Part shown: positions 1 to 10,033 of the stretch, piece by piece | Numbering within the stretch: position 1 is the first letter of the stretch | Layout of the letters: each line of letters begins with the position of its first letter | Notes under the pieces: generated by a model | Told to the model about the DNA's origin: nothing | The model's database searches: none | What the model saw: only the letters and a program-made list of their open reading frames with translations | NCBI GenBank assembly: GCA_013350335.1 | Contig: CM023532.1 | Coordinates: 38,193,708 to 38,257,707, forward strand | Source of the DNA: Chimonanthus salicifolius | Taxonomy: Eukaryota; Streptophyta; Magnoliopsida; Laurales; Calycanthaceae | Direction: 5' to 3' | DNA: 64,000 bases | Program-made: the position numbers and the translations under genes

Positions 1-530
1 TGACACTCCTAAATATTTAAAACACAGTATTTTACAAATAAGGGTATCCCTAGGGTGTGTCAAAAATACATTTGAAAGTGTCAAAAGACCTTGAAGTCTC
101 AAGGTATTTTTATCAGGTTATTTTAATTAGTCCAGATATTCAATTTGAGAAATTTTTAAAATACACAGTGCTTAAAAATAACTGTCTATATTTTAAAACA
201 TAGACCGTTATTTTTTAAGCACTGTGTATTTTAAAAATTTCTCAAATTGAATATCTAGACTAATTAAAATAACCTGATAAAAATACCTTAAGACTTCAAG
301 GTCTTTTGACACTTTCAAATGTATTTTTGACACACCATAGGGATACCCTTATTTGTAAAATACTGTGTTTTAAATATTTAGGAGTGTCAAACAACCTTAA
401 AGTCTTAAGGTATTTTTATCAGGTTATTTTAATTAGTCTAGATATTCAATTTAAGAAATTTTGGAAATACACAGTGATCAAAAAATAAGTTTAAAGTTTA
501 AAAAAAAAATATTTGAATAATATTCTGTTT
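1..530. repeat. Foldback (palindromic) repeat, truncated by the window edge
   Basis: Bases 1-195 and about 205-390 are near-perfect inverted copies around a centre near 198. The segment around 90-180 then appears again in direct orientation at about 391-490. The unit has no coding potential. It matches the arms of the larger foldback element at 57194-57937, so both belong to one family. The left end is missing because the window starts inside the element. The right limit near 530 is inferred from where similarity to the other copy fades. The class (foldback MITE or long-TIR element) is an inference. Confidence 0.75.
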
Positions 531-566
531 ACTGCTGAATGAATGAAATGAACGGCTGAAAAAGGA

Positions 567-716
567 ATCATTCGAATGAATGGGCATAGCAGTATTCCGT
601 GTTACTGTTCAGCCCATTCATTCGAATGAATTGAAATTACACATGGACATTCATTCGAATGAATCATTCATTCGAATGAATGCCAAAATGAACTGGGCAT
701 TCATTCGAATGAATGA
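567..716. repeat. Cluster of five short palindromes centred on TTCGAA
   Basis: The palindrome ATTCATTCGAATGAAT, or a one-base variant of it, occurs about five times at roughly 567-582, 614-631, 648-665, 666-683 and 698-715, with irregular spacers and one back-to-back pair. No coding frame accounts for it. It lies next to the foldback repeat and may be its subterminal part. The following stretch to about 800 weakly resembles the sequence after the second foldback (about 58040-58130). Confidence 0.75.
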
Positions 717-1156
717 AAATCGGGGGGTAAAATCGTAATTTCACCCAAAATTTCAGAAATGGGTGTGTAGAGGCAGAAAATCTGGGTGTGTGTAAGTGCT
801 CCCTTAATATAATTAATTTGTCTCATTTTTAACAATATAATTATCTTTAAGATAATCTTTCTTTTTTATATAAATTTTGTAGTCTTCAGATGAAACCTAC
901 CATATATTTTAATTATAAATAGTTAAAAATATAAAAATCTTTAAATAATAAAATATCCATTTTAAATCTCAGTTTTAATCTATAATTTTCATAAGTTGGG
1001 AAGGGGTTCAATTTTTGAAAGGGGGAGCCTAACCCAAAGCTGAAGTCCATAATCATAACAATGGTTCGCTAATCATATCTAACCAACAAAAGAGAAGCCA
1101 TTGCGCCTACTTGGAGTTGCGAGCGTCGGTGGTCCTTTTATTATCTGTCTAAAATC

Positions 1157-1184
1157 TAGCCGTTTGAACTCTTTGTAACGGCTA
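1157..1184 (+). promoter_or_regulatory. Paired MSA-like (AACGG) promoter motifs of the kinesin gene
   Basis: TCAAACGGCTA on the minus strand (1167-1157) and TGTAACGGCTA on the plus strand (1174-1184) form an inverted pair about 200 bases before the kinesin start codon. Both contain AACGGCTA, the core of the plant M-phase-specific activator element bound by three-repeat MYB factors. A TATA-like TATATT at 1183-1188 follows directly. G2/M expression is known for phragmoplast kinesins; that these sites work is inferred. Confidence 0.55.
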
Positions 1185-1382
1185 TATTTCTTTCAAATTT
1201 CAAAACTAAATCTCTCTGTCTCTCTGCGTGAATCTTCGTTCGTTTCAGCTTTGTACACCTCTTCAATAATCTCAGCAAATCTTCTCTCAGAAGCTCTTTC
1301 CAAATCCCGAAAGCACCCTAAACCCTAACGGAAAAACCCAGAAAGAACCAAGAAAATCGTATTTCCTTCTGGGCTTTCTTCC

Positions 1383-4300
1383 ATGGCTCCTACCCCTTCA
1401 TCCAAACCGGCATCGGTCCAAGGGACTCCATCCAAGACTCCGCAATCAAAGCATCGCTTACATTTCACTTCTTTAAGAAGCGCCAACCCATCTCCGAATG
1501 CCAGAGATACCCCAGCAGCAGAGCACCCTGTCGAAGTCATTGGGAGGATTCGAGATAACCCAGATCGGAAAGAGAAGCCTCTTTCGTCATTGCAGATATT
1601 ATCTGATGGTCAGATGGTTCGGCTGCGGACTGATATAGGGTATCGGGATTTCAGCCTTGATGGGGTCTCTGTTTCGGAGGATGAGGATATTGATGCATTT
1701 TACAAGAAGTTTGTTGAATCGAGGATAAATGGTGTAAAATTGGGTTCAAAATGCACGATCATGATGTACGGCCCTACTGGATCGGGGAAAAGTCATACAA
1801 TGTTTGGGTGTCCAAAGCAGCCGGGGATTGTCTATCGAGCTCTAAAAGATATTTTAGGGGGATGTGAGGAAGAAAACGGTATGGCTAATCAGGCTTTTGG
1901 CTTCGGATCATTTGTGCAAGTCACTGTTTTGGAGATATACAATGAGGAGATTTATGATCTTTTAGCGAGCAATGGCAATGGAGGTGGCATTGGGTGGCCA
2001 AAGGGTAACGCATCTAAGGTAAATTTCTGTATCTCTACGTTCTTGATGCATTAATTGATTGATCTTGAATTCTTAAAAATTGAGGTTAAGGATATGTTCA
2101 ATTTGGTTGGTTTTATTGATTTATGAATCTGATCTCTCTCTCTCTCTCTCTTTTTAAGTAAATGATTTCCTATCTCCTGTATGAAGTATAAAATACACTG
2201 TTGGATTTTCACCATTTGCAATGGACAAGTTGAAAAAATTTGAACCCCATCGAATATTATTTTCTACAAAACTATGCTTGATGAGCCCAAAACATAACAC
2301 ACTGCACTGCATACAAGTCTCCTTCTATGACTCACAAGTATCAAAACCCATGCACAAACATGAAAAAACGCCCTCGTTGCTGAGTTCATCTAAGGCACAT
2401 AGGACAGGAAAAAAAATCTGCTAATACATGCAAGAAACCATGTTTTTTTTTATGACCGAATGTGTGTACCTGTCTTGCCTGACTAGTCCTTTGGAGCATG
2501 TGCACACCTCCCTACTCTGTACATATCCCACGGATAGTGGCCCTTCATTGGAGTTACCAGGGATTGAACCCACTCAATCCTAAAGTTTTGTGTCTCAACC
2601 ACCAGGGGTTCATGCAAGAAACCACGTTGAAAGGATAAGATCTTTGTTGGGAATTCTTTTTGACTATTTGGACGAAGAGAAGTGAAGAGATTTCTAAGTT
2701 CTCAGTTCTCTTGCTTGTATCTCCTTTTGGGGAGAAAGTGGGCCCCACAAAATGCCAAACTTCTCCTCTAAGAGAAGATGGTGTTATCTTTCCGGAGATG
2801 GAGAAGAAGAACACCACATTTTCCTGGAGGAAAAGATGGTGGGATTAAATGTTTATTTTAAGCTTGAAATGTGATTCAAATTTCTGCCAAAAAATCAAAT
2901 CCTAGAACTTGATCTTAGAAGTAAAAAATCATTGCGTCCTTATTTTTTTCAAAGATGATTTTTAGTTGAAATTTAGTCCACATGTCGAGTTTGAAATGAT
3001 CTTTCAATCCCACTAGATATTTTTCTTTTAAAAAATCATGATTATTTTAAAAAATAAAAAAGACTAACATAAAACTCATATAAGCCTTACTAAGTTCTCC
3101 ACTGAATACCATTTAAATCATGGATCTTTAGGAAAACTTCAAAGGGCAGAGGTCCTTCAAAGATGATTTTTAGTTGAAATTTAGTCCACATGTCGAGTTT
3201 GAAATGATCTTTCAATCCCACTAGATATTTTTCTTTTAAAAAATCATGATTATTTTAAAAAATAAAAAAGACTAACATAAAACTCATATAAGCCTTACTA
3301 AGTTCTCCACTGAATACCATTTAAATCATGGATCTTTAGGAAAACTTCAAAGGGCAGAGGTCCTCTCCTACTTTAAGTTCTTCCCATCCAAACAGAACCT
3401 TTATTTTAGCAACTTATAGAACACATGAGAGGGATGTCTCTCATCGATGTTCAAGGGGAAGGAATCAACTAGAACTCTTAACTTTTAGCACATTATACAA
3501 GAGAACCAACTCTATGCCAATTAGAATACCTAAATCCTACTATAACTCAAGATATCATTGATTCTAATGACTTGTTGTAAACCAAAAATAGTATCGTACT
3601 CAAAAGCGCCAGCAATATAGACAATATTCAAGTCTAATGTCGGGAGTTTGTCTTAGATTTCAATTCAATGTCCTCTCTCTTAAGTGGTTTGACAAAACTG
3701 TCCTTATTTAAAAGAAAGGGACTTGTTGAACCATCACTTTTAGATTTTAAATTTTGAAAGAGAGAAGAAAGTAGAAAAAAAGGAGGGAGAGTTTGGAGTG
3801 TTATCAAAGGAGTGACCATGTTGCCATCAAGAAAAAGAGGCCGACCTTAGATTTCTTTTCTTATCCTTTTCTCCCTTTTGCTTTCTTCCTCATGCAACAT
3901 TAACCTTCTCCCATTGAGCAACTTAATCTTGAGAATCTTCCAGTGATTAGGCCACCAATCGACAATGAAAATAACAAATAATCATGTCAGGTGATTGGAT
4001 TACTGATTAATGAGAAAAAAAAAAAAACATTCTTGTTGGGTGATTGGGCCACAAATTGGCAACAATTTGAAGTAGGTTAGCCTAAGATATTGCTGCATCA
4101 TGATCCAACCTTCAATGTTTGTGACACCAAATTTGGCTTTTCGTACGACATATGATAAGATTTGTCTGTATAGTCTGGACAACAAATTTTGGCCATTTTT
4201 TATGTGATTACATGTGGGTTGTTGATTCTCGAAGATTTAAATCTAAGAGGTCCAAAGATCTTGTTGATGAGCTATTATCTGGATAACTGGGACATGTCGA

Positions 4301-7300
4301 ACACAATTGTACGATAATTATTACCTAATCTTTGCCTAATGTTGGATTGTTGGAGTAATAGGTATTATTGACTTTAATAATCACTATTAACATCAACTTA
4401 ATACCTCATACAAGATAGTTCAACTGGTAGGCACTTTGGCTTAGGAACCAGAGGTCCTAGGTTCGAGTCCCGTAGTCATCCGATGCTCGTGGCTTGTGGG
4501 GGGCTGTGTGCATCTGGAGTTTTACCCAGTGCTCTCGTACTCGGAGAAAGGTGGGGTCTTGGGTTTCTTTGTCACCAAAAAAATAAATAAAATTCAACAT
4601 AGACTTAATTCACCACAAGGTTCTTGGGAGAGTGTTTTCAATGTTCACTTGGAATCCCCGAGGGTCAATTCCTTTCAATCATGGTGAGCATCCTTATTGT
4701 TGGAGTCAGCGCTCAAGATTGTATTGCAAGCACTACTCCCATTAGAGTTGTTCTACCTCTCACTTGTACAATTTGGAGAATGACCCCTTGTTGTATCCCT
4801 CATATGAACTCCTCCTTGGAATGCTCTATTTGGGCTTTCTGTTAGCCACACAAATTGAGTGTGATGCCTATCTTAGCATCTCTACTTCTACTAAAGTGAG
4901 TTTTTTGGTATCATTTAATGTAGATTTATTTCCACTTTGACAACTCATTGGGTTGTAAGTTGCTGCATGCCGTTCTTAGTTCATTGGATTATATAAAAAG
5001 TGAGTGAGGATCCCTTTCCATAGTGTATGCTTGATAAATTGAGTTTACCTTTTTTCCAAGCACACATCTCTGTAGACCTAACTTTTTCTATTTGTCTATT
5101 TGTCTTTTCCCAAGGAAGTAACATTGCCCAGATATTGTTACCAATTGCCATGGGCATGGCCATATAGTTTCTTCATGGAGTCCATGTTGGTTGTAATATA
5201 CTTGGTCTTATACAAGCTATCGAACTACAGTTTGGATGTTTTGTAATGGGTTGGTTACTTCTTATTCAACAGGCATGCTTTGTAATTTTGATTTAGACAT
5301 GTTGTTGGTCATGACTTGTCTACCATGATTTCTTTCCTCATATAATATTTGTTTCATCAGGTAAGACTGGAGGTGATGGGGGGAAAAGCAAAAAATGCAA
5401 CTTTTATCTCTGGAAATGAAGCTGGAAAGATAACTAAAGAAGTTGCAAAAGTAGAGAAGCGAAGAATTGTAAAAAGCACATTGTGCAATGATAGAAGTTC
5501 ACGAAGCCACTGCTTGGTTTGTTTTTGTTCCTTAAGCTAGCTGTTAGTCTGAAAAAGAATTTCTCAATTGGAATTTTACTTCCTTTCTTTAATACAGATA
5601 ATCTTGGAAGTCCCATCGGTTGGAGGAAGATTGATGCTTGTTGACATGGCGGGTTCTGAAAATATTGAACAAGCTGGTCAAACTGGATTTGAAGCCAAAA
5701 TGCAGGTAAAAGTGATTTTGAAGCCAAAGTGGAACCAAATCTACTTTTGTTTTCAATTAATTTTTAGGATATTAATATCATATGTTGGCAATTGAGGTTA
5801 TATTTATGGAACCAAATATGTGTTTTTTCTCACTTGATCAAAACTTTATATAGTCATTAATTCACAATTGGTATCTTGACTGAAATCACAGACTGCCAAA
5901 ATTAACCAAGGAAACATAGCGTTGAAAAGAGTAGTTGAAGCCATTGCAAATGGTGATTCTCATGTCCCATTCAGAGATAGTAAGCTAACTATGCTTCTTC
6001 AGGTAATTATGCTTTTCTAATTGATATTTTTATTTGAACAGCACTTTCTTTGGGAGACATCTTGGTTTTAAAACAATATCTTTGGAAACAAGTTCTGACA
6101 ATGATGATGATGATTCTAAGAAGTCTATTTTATTTCTTGCTCTCTCTCTTAGGATTCCTTTGAAGATGACAAATCCAAGATTCTAATGATTCTGTGTGCA
6201 AGTCCTGATCCTAAAGAGATGCACAAGACCATCTCTACACTTGAATATGGAGCAAAAGCGAAATGCATCATTCGCTGTACTGATACTTCAAATGTGAAAG
6301 ATAAATTTGCCTCTGAAGAATCCTCAACCACAATTTTAGGATCCAAACTTGCAGCTATGGATCAATTCATTTTCAAGCTACAAATGGAAAATAAGTTGAA
6401 GGAGAAAGAGCGTGATGAAGCTCATAAAGCATTTCTACAGAAAGAAAAAGAAGTGGCAGATCTGAGAGCTAAACTCGAATTGATGGAAGAGAAGGGACTG
6501 GAATCAAAGGACCAAGTGATCAATTCCAAGGTCAATGAGAGGACACAGATTCTGAAGGTTGAATTGGAGAAGAAATTGAATGAGTGTCAGCATATGGAGA
6601 ATGAGTTTGCCGAGATGGGGAGGAGAATGGAAGAGAAAATATTGCAACAGCAAGAGGAGGTTGAGATGCTGAGACGTAGGTTGGAAGAAATAGAAACTGA
6701 ATTATGCCGATCAAGAGAGAATGAGTCTGAAGCCGCAGCAAATGATTTTGAAGGAGGCAGATTTATAAAACGACTTTCAGAAATTTATGAAGAAGGAGAT
6801 AATGGAATGGAGAAGTCCATGGACTTGGACATGGGAGACCCACCCATTCTAGATGTGAAAGAAGTGGTACAGAGTGCTTATAAACCAGAAATTGATAGGA
6901 ACAAATCATCACTTAATTCCCACTTTTTGGATATGAATGGAGATGATATTTCTGGGGAGAATTTATTTGAGAAGGTCCATTTGAGTACTGTATTTGAGGG
7001 GGAAGAAGAGGAAGAGAACACAGAGGAAGAAGAGGTGGAGAAAGAAGTGGTGGAAGATACAACAATACGTCATATCAACAAGATTGACGATTTTGGTGAT
7101 ATCAACATTATCCATCCTTTAAATTTTGCACAAAAGCCAAACTCTGGTAGTAAAAATTTGGAGGAAGCTGATTGTAGTAGAAAAAGACCGGAAAATGCAA
7201 AAGATGCAGCATCTGCTCGACGAACAAGAATTCAGAACATTTTTATGCTATGTGGAAACCACAGAGAGCTTGCTCAACATGTTAGAATCCCAACCACCAC

Positions 7301-8723
7301 TTCCAAGAAAAGAACTGAAGTTGCTGACACTCAATCATCTTCTGTGGTGCTCTGTGAGGAATCTTTAGCAAAATCAAATATGAAAGATCTGTCTCCACTT
7401 AAAACTGTTGCTAAGCCAGAATTTAAGTATACTAGTTTCTTGACAGATGGGGCTGTGGGAAATAATTTGAAGGAAAACACAACTTCAGCACTTTCAGAAC
7501 ATTTTTCATCACTTAATCTTGTCAATGAGAAGAAGTCAATGGAATCCCAGTTGAGTAAAAAAGATAATATTTCTGAAGAACTTGAAGAAACAAAGGAAAA
7601 CAATATGCCTGCCAATGAAGAGGGACTGCTTGAAGTGTATGTGAAATGGGAGGCATCAAAAGATTATCCTGGGAAGTTCATTACAAAACTGAAGGTATCA
7701 AAAACTTCTAATCTTGCAGATTTGCGGAAGCTCATTGAAGGACGTCTTCGTGAAGAAGAAAATAACAAGCAAGCATTCACCTTTCTTATGCTTGGGGTAT
7801 GCTATCTTCACAACTGATCTGCAACATCTGTAATTAACTACATATTATGTGTCTAGCATCATATATTTTCTTTAATATCAACAGTTCACAGCGCCCCCAC
7901 TCCCCCCTCCAGAAAAAAAAAAAAAAAATCATCCACCCCTACAGCAACCCAATTAGAATGATCCATTGAGAACTTGGTTCCTTTGTGAACTGGGTAGGAA
8001 ATTTTTGTTGTATGGCTCACTTTATATCGAATGGATGAGTTGGTTTGATCTAATTATAAGGAGTCCCCCAATAAAAGTCAGAATGGGTTCAGAAAGGGTG
8101 TAAAGTGGTTGACCCCAATAAATAATTAGTTATCCGTTCACAACAAACTGGATCTTAACAGATAATTTCCTTTTAATTGACTAATCATACCAACTAATCT
8201 GCACTTGTAAATCCAACAGTGCACTCCGTTGACCAAAAAATAGCACAATCTAATTGATCTGCAAAATATTCCCTTGTTTTCATATGCCAGGCTCATTTCT
8301 TTGCTAACATTTGTTGCAGGACACAGATGTTTCTTTGTACACTGACATAGATCCATGTGCATGTCAAACTATAGATATATATGAGTAGTATATCTAGACA
8401 TTGTGTTTACTCATTCAAATACACATGAATGTCTGCTATTTTTACAGGATCCTACTGGAGCTCCAGTAGTAAGTGAGAAGGAAGTGACAACACCAGTTGG
8501 CAAACTACCCATTTGCAACAACCAGATAAGTAGCCATTTCGCCTGCTTGCGTGCTGTTAAGAAGCCAAGCCAACAGGCAAACCATCTTCCACTCAGCTCG
8601 TTGGAGAACAAACTTTCAGTTGCTATGAACAACACCTTTATGATGAATCAAGGTGAAGGCTTCTCACCCAAAGTTGGCCAGAAGTTGAGCTCAGCTCCAT
8701 TTGTCACAGGGCTACGGATATAG
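1383..8723 (+). CDS. KIN10A: Kinesin-like protein KIN-10A (PAKRP2 type)
   Basis: Microtubule motor of the plant kinesin-10 family, whose Arabidopsis member PAKRP2 moves Golgi-derived vesicles to the phragmoplast during cytokinesis. Exons are 1383-2018, 5361-5516, 5598-5705, 5892-6002, 6153-7796 and 8448-8723. All five introns are phase 0 and GT..AG, and together the exons give 976 aa with no stop. The motor starts near residue 48. The P-loop GPTGSGKS is at 130-137, switch I NDRSSRSH at 255-262 and switch [11 protein letters not shown] at 278-286, followed by [11 protein letters not shown] charged coiled coil spans about 430-530 and a Glu-rich run about 620-645. The start ATG gives MAPTPSS, the expected family N-terminus. 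Intron 1 (3.3 kb) carries SINEs and a 208-bp duplication. Similarity to Arabidopsis PAKRP2 as I remember it is strong throughout the motor. The tail is less certain. Confidence 0.95.
2440..2620 (-). mobile_element. tRNA-derived SINE, reverse orientation, in KIN-10A intron 1
   Basis: On the minus strand a box B-like GGTTCAATCCC (about 2576-2566) follows a tRNA-like head, and the tail has the AGG(A)CTAGTCAGGC-type motif shared with other SINEs here (for example 14985-15178 and 27895-28040). The A-rich end is degraded. The call rests on similarity to sibling copies in this window. Confidence 0.5.
2948..3363. repeat. Recent 208-bp direct tandem duplication in KIN-10A intron 1
   Basis: The block from 2948 to 3155 is followed at once by a second copy from 3156 to 3363, offset by exactly 208 bases. 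I see no mismatch between them over the full unit. The junction shows the shared short word TTCAAAG, which fits slippage or unequal exchange. It carries no open frame and does not touch the splice sites. Confidence 0.92.
4405..4592 (+). mobile_element. tRNA-derived SINE in KIN-10A intron 1
   Basis: A box A-like TAGTTCAACTGG at 4416-4427 and a box B GGTTCGAGTCC at 4460-4470 mark a tRNA-like head. A body of about 110 bases follows and ends in an A-rich tail near 4577-4592. It is not a tRNA gene, because the acceptor stem does not pair and unrelated sequence follows box B. Confidence 0.7.
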
Positions 8724-8900
8724 AAATCTACATTTATTGCTTACCTGCGCACGTACATTGACATGGGTAGATTTGTTGCTTTGTATACAGATTTAACGAT
8801 TTATACGCAGATATTCCAAAGGAGATGCATTTAAATTTGCTGATGGTTTCTTTAATTCTCTATGAATGTTTTGTATTCCGCTAGCTTGAGTACTTGGTGT
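8724..8900 (+). other. Probable 3' UTR of KIN-10A
   Basis: This non-coding stretch follows the kinesin stop codon. It leads into the tandem repeat array, and no clear polyadenylation signal stands out. The convergent RIC gene ends at 10034, so transcription from the two genes meets in this 1.3-kb interval. Confidence 0.4.
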
Positions 8901-9375
8901 ATAATTCTGTGGTTTTCAATGAGATTGAGAGCCTTGTATTTGTTTCTTCTATCTATTGGAAAATTGGTTCTTGAGTGGTCCCAATTGACGTGGGGGTTTG
9001 GAATGTGAACACACGAAGGCAATAGTGTATTCAAAGAAGATAATGTCAAAATAATGTGGCATAATTCTGTGGTTTTCAATGAGATAGGGGCCTTGCATTT
9101 GTTTGTTCTATTTATTGGAAAGTTGGTTCTTGAGTAATCCCAGTTGACGTGGAGGTTTGAAATATGAACACACGAAAGCAATAGTGCATTAGAAGATTAT
9201 TTCAAAATAATCTGGTATATTTCTGTGGTTTTCAATGACATGTGGGGGCCTTGTATTTGTTTGTTCTATTTATTGGATTGATTCTTGAGTAATCCCCGTT
9301 GACGGGGAGGTTTGGAATGTGAACATACGAAAGCAATAGTGCATTAGAAGATAATGTCAAAAATAATCTGGTATT
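8901..9375. repeat. Three imperfect ~157-bp tandem repeats downstream of KIN-10A
   Basis: Copies start at about 8901, 9061 and 9218, each opening with TTCTGTGGTTTTCAATGA. Each contains TTGACG(T/G)GGAGG-like and ATGTGAACA(C/T)ACGAANGCAATAGTG-like blocks. They differ by scattered substitutions and small gaps, so the array is older than the 208-bp duplication in intron 1. They have no coding frame in common. Position between convergent genes is the only context. Confidence 0.85.
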
Positions 9376-10033
9376 ACTGCTATTTCTTCTGTCATACAGA
9401 GCAAACAACAGCTTCCCCATAAAATCTGATCAACCACCATCCTTGCAAGAGAGAACCTCAAACCGAGTTTAAATATATTTCCTTTTCTCCATTTTAGAAC
9501 ATTGATTTGATTGTTTGATATCCCTTTTTAGAGATGAATTGTCTGATGTATCTTTTGATATTGCAAGTTATTTGATCCATATATTCTCAAGCTCTGTTTT
9601 GCCAACTCCAAATTGATGGGATAAATGGTTTAGATGATGATGATGATTCTCAAACTCTGTTTTTATAGCGTCAATCTAATTATCATGTTTCGGTGGTTCA
9701 TATCCAAAGTAATCCAATTAATGGTCAGGAGCTCTAAGCAATTTGCCCCATGTACAAGCTCAAGTCCAAACTCAAGATAACATTGTAGTCTCAAGAGGCT
9801 AAACTTACATTTATCAAAATAAAAAGAGAAAAAAAGAAGAAGAAAGCTAATCCTAGTTGAAAGAGGGAAAAAAGTTGTCTTGCTAACTCCGTTTTGTTTC
9901 AGCTCTCGTCAACTAACCATGCCTAGCTATAAGCTGAGTATGGGATGAAAAAATGTCCTTCGGATGGGGAGCTATGTGGCTTTTTCTACAAATAATGAAT
10001 TTCTCAAACAACCCTGTTTTTTTCTCATGTGGA
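9376..10033. other. Intergenic sequence between convergent KIN-10A and RIC genes
   Basis: I see no gene or clear element here. The part next to 10034 is presumably the 3' UTR of the RIC gene on the minus strand. Confidence 0.5.

Noticed and set aside
567..716. CRISPR array
   Set aside because: The repeats are palindromic with very uneven or absent spacers, and the DNA is plant nuclear.
4405..4475. tRNA gene
   Set aside because: Boxes A and B are present but there is no acceptor-stem pairing, and a SINE body and A-rich tail follow. The same holds for the other tRNA-like heads.
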